From: JAVDCA01 sp035764045
GTDB taxonomy: Bacteria > Pseudomonadota > Alphaproteobacteria > Rhizobiales > Xanthobacteraceae
Assembly (NCBI GenBank): GCA_035764045.1
Contig: DASTZX010000388.1
Span: 1-14,582 of the forward strand
Direction of reading: 5' to 3'
Length of the DNA stretch: 14,582 nucleotides
Shown here: one piece after another, positions 11,467 through 14,582 of the stretch
Layout: the number at the start of each line of letters is the position of its first letter
Position numbering within the stretch: position 1 is the first letter of the stretch
Made by a program: the position numbers and the translations under genes
The notes under the pieces: model-generated
What the model saw: the letters and a program-made list of their open reading frames with translations, nothing else
The model's database searches: none
Told to the model about the DNA's origin: nothing

Positions 11467-13803
11467 TCAGGACCTTTTGCCCTTCGCCTCGGCCAGCAGC
11501 GCCACGATGCGCGCCGGGGTGATCGGCGCTTCGGCAACCCGGACCCCGAACAGCGAGAGCGCATCTTCGACCGCAGAGATCAGGGTGGCAATTGCCGGGA
11601 TGGTGCCGCCCTCGCCCGCCCCCTTGAGGCCGAGCGGGTTGAGCGGGCTCGGCGTCTCCATGTGCAGCACTTCCACATTGGGCGAGTCGGTCGCGATCGG
11701 CAGCAGATAGTCGGCGAAGGTCGTCGAGGTCGGCTGCGCGCCGGCGTCATAGAGCATGTGCTCGAAGAAGGCGTTGCCGACGCCGTGGATCACGCCGCCG
11801 ACCACCTGGCCCTCCACCACCATCGGATTGATCACGTGGCCGCAGTCGTGCATCACAACATAGCGCAGGATCTTGACCTCGCCGGTCTCGATATCGACCT
11901 CGACCTCCGCGACGTGGGTGCCGTTCGAATAGGTCGACTGGTCCGGCGTGAAGTGGCTCGTGGCCTCGAGCCCCGGCGCCGGCCCGCCCGCCATGGAAAA
12001 GCCCGGCATGCCGACCGCGACCGCCGCGACCTCGCGGAAGCTCTTCTTCATGTCCGAGCCCGCGACCTTGGCAAAGCCGTTCTCGAGCTCGATGTCCTCC
12101 TCCGCCACCTCCATCATGGCGGCGGCGAACTGCCTGATCTTGTCGGCCGCCGCCTTGGCGGCGAGATGCACCGATGATCCGGCATTGACGGCGGTGCGGG
12201 CCGCGAACGAGCCGACTCCGAGGCCGGTCGCGGCCGTATCGGCGGTGACGATGGTGATGTCGTCCGGCGTGCAGCCGAAGTGATCGGCCGCGATCTGGGC
12301 GAGCGTCGTCTTGTGCGACTGCCCTTGCGGGGTCGCGCCGGTATAGACCGTGACCTTGCCGCTGGTGGACACGCGCGCGGTCGCGCTCTCGTAGGGGCCG
12401 AGACCGGTCGCTTCCACCGCGTTGCCGAAGCCCAGCCCGATGTAGCGGCCCTCTTTGCGCGCCGCGGCCTGGCGGGCGCGGAAATCCTCATAACCCGCGG
12501 CCGCCAGCGCCTGCGCCTGGCAGGTCGGATAGTCGCCGCTGTCATAGGTGACGGGCCGGCCGTCGCGGAAGATGATGCCCACCTTGTACGGCATCTGCGA
12601 CGGCTGGATGAAGTTGCGGCGGCGCACCTCCGCACGGTCGAGCTTCATCTCATGGGCGACGCGGTCGACGAGACGCTCCATCACCACCGCGGCCTCGGGT
12701 CGGCCGGCGCCGCGCACCGGCGAAGTCGGCACCTTGTTGGTGAAGGCGCAGAGCACGTCGAGCTTGAAGTTGGGGATCACATACGGACCCGGCACGGTGG
12801 TCGCGGCGATCCACGGCAGCACCACGCCCCATGGCATGTAGGCGCCGGCGTCGTGCTTGATAGTCCCGCGGATGCCGAGAATGCGCGCGTCCTTGTCCAC
12901 CGCGATCTCGACATCCCAGTACTGGTCGCGCTCCTGCTGGGTCGAGACGAAGTTCTCCTTGCGGTCCTCGATCCATTTGAGCGGCCGGCGCAGTTGCATT
13001 GCTGCGGCGGCGAGTGCGCCGTATTCGGCATAGAAGCTGCCCTTCGGGCCGAATCCGCCACCGACGTCCGGCGTCACGATGCGCAGCTGATGGTCGGCCC
13101 AGTCGAGCAGATCGAGCAGCACCCGCTTGTGGCGATGCGGCCCCTGGGAGGAGACGTAGATGGTGAGCGCGTCGCTCGCCGGGTCCGGGACGGCGATCAT
13201 GCCGCGGCATTCCATGAAGAAGGGGCCGCCGCGATGCTGGAAGATGCGTTCGCGAAAGACGTGCGCCGCGCCCGCGAAGGCGGCAGCCGCATTGCCGACA
13301 TTGAGCGCGATATGGGCGCCCAGATTGGAGGAGGCGTCGCGATGGGCGAGCGGCGCACCGGGCGCAAGCGCCGCCGCGCAGTCGGCGATTGCCGGCAGCG
13401 GCTCATAGTCCACGTCGACCAGCGCCGCCGCGTCCTCGGCGATGTAGCGGCTCTCCGCCACCACCAGGGCGACCGGCTCGCCGACGAAGCACGCCTCGTC
13501 CTTGGCGAGACAATACGGCATGTAGACCTGCTTGATGGCCGGGCTCGGCACCAGGAGCGGCACCGTCTGCCGCCGCATCGACTCGGGCAGGTCCGCATGG
13601 GTCACGACCGCGTGCACGCCCGGCAGCGCCAGCGCCCCGCGCTTGTCGATGCCGCGGATCAGCGCGTGCGCATGCGGGCTGCGCAGCACCACGACCTCGA
13701 GCATCCCGGGCAGGTGGATGTCGTCCACGTAGCGCCCGCGCCCGGTCAGCAGCGCCGGATCCTCCTTGCGCTTGACGCTCGCCCCGAACCATTTCGCGCC
13801 CAT
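11467..13803 (-). CDS. Xanthine dehydrogenase-family molybdopterin-binding large subunit
   Basis: A 778-residue catalytic large subunit of the molybdenum hydroxylase family (xanthine dehydrogenase, aldehyde oxidase, CoxL-like), which hydroxylates aromatic heterocycles or aldehydes with water-derived oxygen. The start MGAKWFGASVKRKEDPALLTG at 13803 is the standard family N-terminus; upstream in-frame sequence is repeat. Visible sites are VGGGFG (247-252), VRGAGR (363-368), GATPQGQSHKT (489-499), DCGHVINP (653-660) and the catalytic Glu731 in KGAGEGG. The VRGAGR sequence differs from the AYRCSFR signature of true CO dehydrogenase, so CO oxidation is unlikely. The medium FAD subunit and small 2Fe-2S subunit usually encoded alongside are not in the window. 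It lies between a UbiD-family decarboxylase gene (166 bases upstream) and a tctC-type gene (22 bases downstream). A heterocycle or aldehyde substrate is inferred. Confidence 0.92.
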   Translation of the reverse strand: MGAKWFGASVKRKEDPALLTGRGRYVDDIHLPGMLEVVVLRSPHAHALIRGIDKRGALALPGVHAVVTHADLPESMRRQTVPLLVPSPAIKQVYMPYCLAKDEACFVGEPVALVVAESRYIAEDAAALVDVDYEPLPAIADCAAALAPGAPLAHRDASSNLGAHIALNVGNAAAAFAGAAHVFRERIFQHRGGPFFMECRGMIAVPDPASDALTIYVSSQGPHRHKRVLLDLLDWADHQLRIVTPDVGGGFGPKGSFYAEYGALAAAAMQLRRPLKWIEDRKENFVSTQQERDQYWDVEIAVDKDARILGIRGTIKHDAGAYMPWGVVLPWIAATTVPGPYVIPNFKLDVLCAFTNKVPTSPVRGAGRPEAAVVMERLVDRVAHEMKLDRAEVRRRNFIQPSQMPYKVGIIFRDGRPVTYDSGDYPTCQAQALAAAGYEDFRARQAAARKEGRYIGLGFGNAVEATGLGPYESATARVSTSGKVTVYTGATPQGQSHKTTLAQIAADHFGCTPDDITIVTADTAATGLGVGSFAARTAVNAGSSVHLAAKAAADKIRQFAAAMMEVAEEDIELENGFAKVAGSDMKKSFREVAAVAVGMPGFSMAGGPAPGLEATSHFTPDQSTYSNGTHVAEVEVDIETGEVKILRYVVMHDCGHVINPMVVEGQVVGGVIHGVGNAFFEHMLYDAGAQPTSTTFADYLLPIATDSPNVEVLHMETPSPLNPLGLKGAGEGGTIPAIATLISAVEDALSLFGVRVAEAPITPARIVALLAEAKGKRS

Positions 13804-13836
13804 CAGCGGGCCTCGCCGCGAGCACTGCGCCTCTGT

Positions 13837-13873
13837 CCCCTCCCCCGCTTGCGGGGGAGGGTCAGGGAGGGGG
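13837..13873. repeat. C/G-run hairpin repeat (family C)
   Basis: CCTCCCCCGC (13839-13848) and GCGGGGGAGG (13851-13860) form a ten-base inverted repeat with almost no loop, followed by a second GGGAGGGGG run. It has the same character as the blocks upstream of hyuA. It lies in the gap between the decarboxylase and molybdopterin-subunit genes, directly beside a family A element. Confidence 0.7.
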
Positions 13874-13886
13874 AAGCCGCAAGCTT

Positions 13887-13952
13887 GTAGGGTGGGCAAA
13901 GCGAAGCGTGCCCACGCGTGGGCACGGCGCTCCGCGCCTTTGCCCACCCTAC
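13887..13952. repeat. Palindromic repeat, family A, copy 2 (66 bp)
   Basis: The ends GTAGGGTGGGCAAAG (13887-13901) and CTTTGCCCACCCTAC (13938-13952) are identical to those of the copy at 3296-3382. The centre is a perfect 20-base palindrome at 13907-13926 built from CGTGCCCACG and its complement. Read against the complement of copy 1 it matches on both flanks and lacks about 21 central bases. It ends 17 bases beyond the stop codon of the decarboxylase gene. Confidence 0.85.
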
Positions 13953-13969
13953 CAAACGCATCAATTCCA

Positions 13970-14582
13970 TCACTTCTCCACCTTCCGCACCGAAGTCTCC
14001 GGGTGCACGCCGCCGCGCTGGCGCGCGAGCGTCTCCGTCCCGGTCTCTTCCCAGCGGCCGCTCACGGCGCGCTCGGCCCAGACGTCCCAGCGCTCGATCC
14101 AGTCGCCGAGCGTGTAGCCGTGCCATGGGCTCTTGAGGGTGATCGGCGGGAGCTTGAGCTCCGCCCACAGCGCTTCGGCCCGGCGCATGAACTCCTCTTT
14201 CGGCAGGGCGAGCGGCGGCATCGGCCCTTTGGCAGTCGCGTCGATCAGAAGCGTCGAGTCGCTGCCGCCGGCGCGATATTGCGAGCCCTGCACGCCGCCC
14301 CGGTAGGGCACCACATGCACGTCCTCGATCGGATTGGAGCGGTAGGCGATCGACCAGAAGATCGCGTCCGTATTGGCGGGATCGATGTCCTCGCTGACCG
14401 CGATGCAGACCTTGCCGCAGTTCGGCATCAGGGTCGCGGCACCCTGCAGGCCGCGCCAGACCTCGGTGCGCGGCGCCCCGGAGGCATACTGCACGAAGAT
14501 GACCGGGCGCAGGTTGCTCAACGGCTCGTGCATCACGACGCGCCGGACGGTGCGGATCGCCAGGTGGTCCCTGAGATGGGCG
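13970..14582 (-). CDS. UbiD-family decarboxylase, C-terminal part (5' end beyond window)
   Basis: The C-terminal 203 residues of a UbiD-family protein; the frame is open to the right edge, so the gene starts outside. UbiD enzymes use prenylated FMN to decarboxylate or carboxylate unsaturated and aromatic acids in the cytoplasm. Recognisable are HLRDHLAIRTVRRVV, a PRTEVWRGLQGA segment, AVSEDIDPANTDAIFWSIA (the family's typical DIDP...W motif), LLIDATAKGPMPP, and PWHGYTLGDWIERW near the C-terminus. The catalytic Arg/Glu residues lie in the missing part and cannot be checked. An internal GTG at 14536 is not the true start because family sequence continues upstream. It is the first visible gene of the minus-strand group with the molybdopterin subunit. 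An aromatic or heteroaromatic acid substrate is inferred; carboxylation is also possible. Confidence 0.88.
   Translation of the reverse strand, partial: AHLRDHLAIRTVRRVVMHEPLSNLRPVIFVQYASGAPRTEVWRGLQGAATLMPNCGKVCIAVSEDIDPANTDAIFWSIAYRSNPIEDVHVVPYRGGVQGSQYRAGGSDSTLLIDATAKGPMPPLALPKEEFMRRAEALWAELKLPPITLKSPWHGYTLGDWIERWDVWAERAVSGRWEETGTETLARQRGGVHPETSVRKVEK

Noticed and set aside
11467..13803. CO dehydrogenase large subunit (CoxL form I)
   Set aside because: The AYRCSFR active-site signature is absent; the corresponding region reads VRGAGR, as in other molybdenum hydroxylases.
12280..13890. 536-residue plus-strand open frame antisense to the molybdopterin subunit gene
   Set aside because: It is rich in Arg, His and Ala with no recognisable domain and lies opposite a gene with full family motifs. 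In high-GC DNA such mirror frames are expected.
13970..14536. Complete 188-residue gene starting at GTG 14536
   Set aside because: The frame stays open to the window edge and the upstream residues (HLRDHLAIRTVRRVV) continue UbiD-like sequence, so the gene is truncated by the window.

Overview
The window is high-GC DNA with dense coding on both strands. Its intergenic gaps are filled with short palindromic repeats, several of which begin and end in GTAGGGTGGGCAAAG and its complement. Repeats of this kind, together with expanded sets of orphan periplasmic binding proteins, are typical of Hyphomicrobiales of the Bradyrhizobium / Rhodopseudomonas / Xanthobacteraceae type. This placement is an inference from style and general knowledge, not from a marker gene. 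No tRNA, rRNA, CRISPR array, transposase, integrase, transcription regulator, permease or transport ATPase is visible.

Layout. From 53 to 8250 all genes lie on the minus strand and read leftwards: hyuA (start 8250), hyuB (start 6214, sharing one base with the hyuA stop), NMT1/TauA-type binding protein 3 (start 4339), binding protein 2 (start 3264), an alpha/beta hydrolase (start 2300) and binding protein 1 (start 1009). A 320-base divergent region (8251-8570) separates hyuA from a two-gene plus-strand unit: an isocitrate lyase/PEP mutase-superfamily protein (8571-9431), overlapped by 4 bases by a TctC/Bug-type binding protein (9428-10399). That unit converges on a minus-strand group: a UbiD-family decarboxylase cut by the right edge, a xanthine dehydrogenase-family molybdopterin-binding large subunit (11467-13803) and, 22 bases after it, a second TctC-type binding protein (10482-11444).

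How the genes may work together. The enzymes are a molybdenum hydroxylase large subunit, an ATP-dependent hydantoinase/oxoprolinase pair, an alpha/beta hydrolase resembling 2,6-dihydroxypseudooxynicotine hydrolase, a C-C lyase-fold protein and a prenylated-FMN decarboxylase. They look like pieces of a catabolic route for a ring compound, perhaps an N-heterocycle or cyclic imide. Five secreted binding proteins of two unrelated transporter classes would capture substrates. The substrate is not determined by the sequence. Active-site departures make the lyase-fold protein and the hydrolase the most attractive candidates for new chemistry.

Repeats. Five intergenic regions carry palindromic elements: 3296-3382, 4374-4457 (which supplies the hyuB stop codon), 8256-8435, 10416-10464 (between convergent genes) and 13837-13952. 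They could act as transcription attenuators or mRNA-stabilising structures, but none has the T-run of a classical intrinsic terminator.
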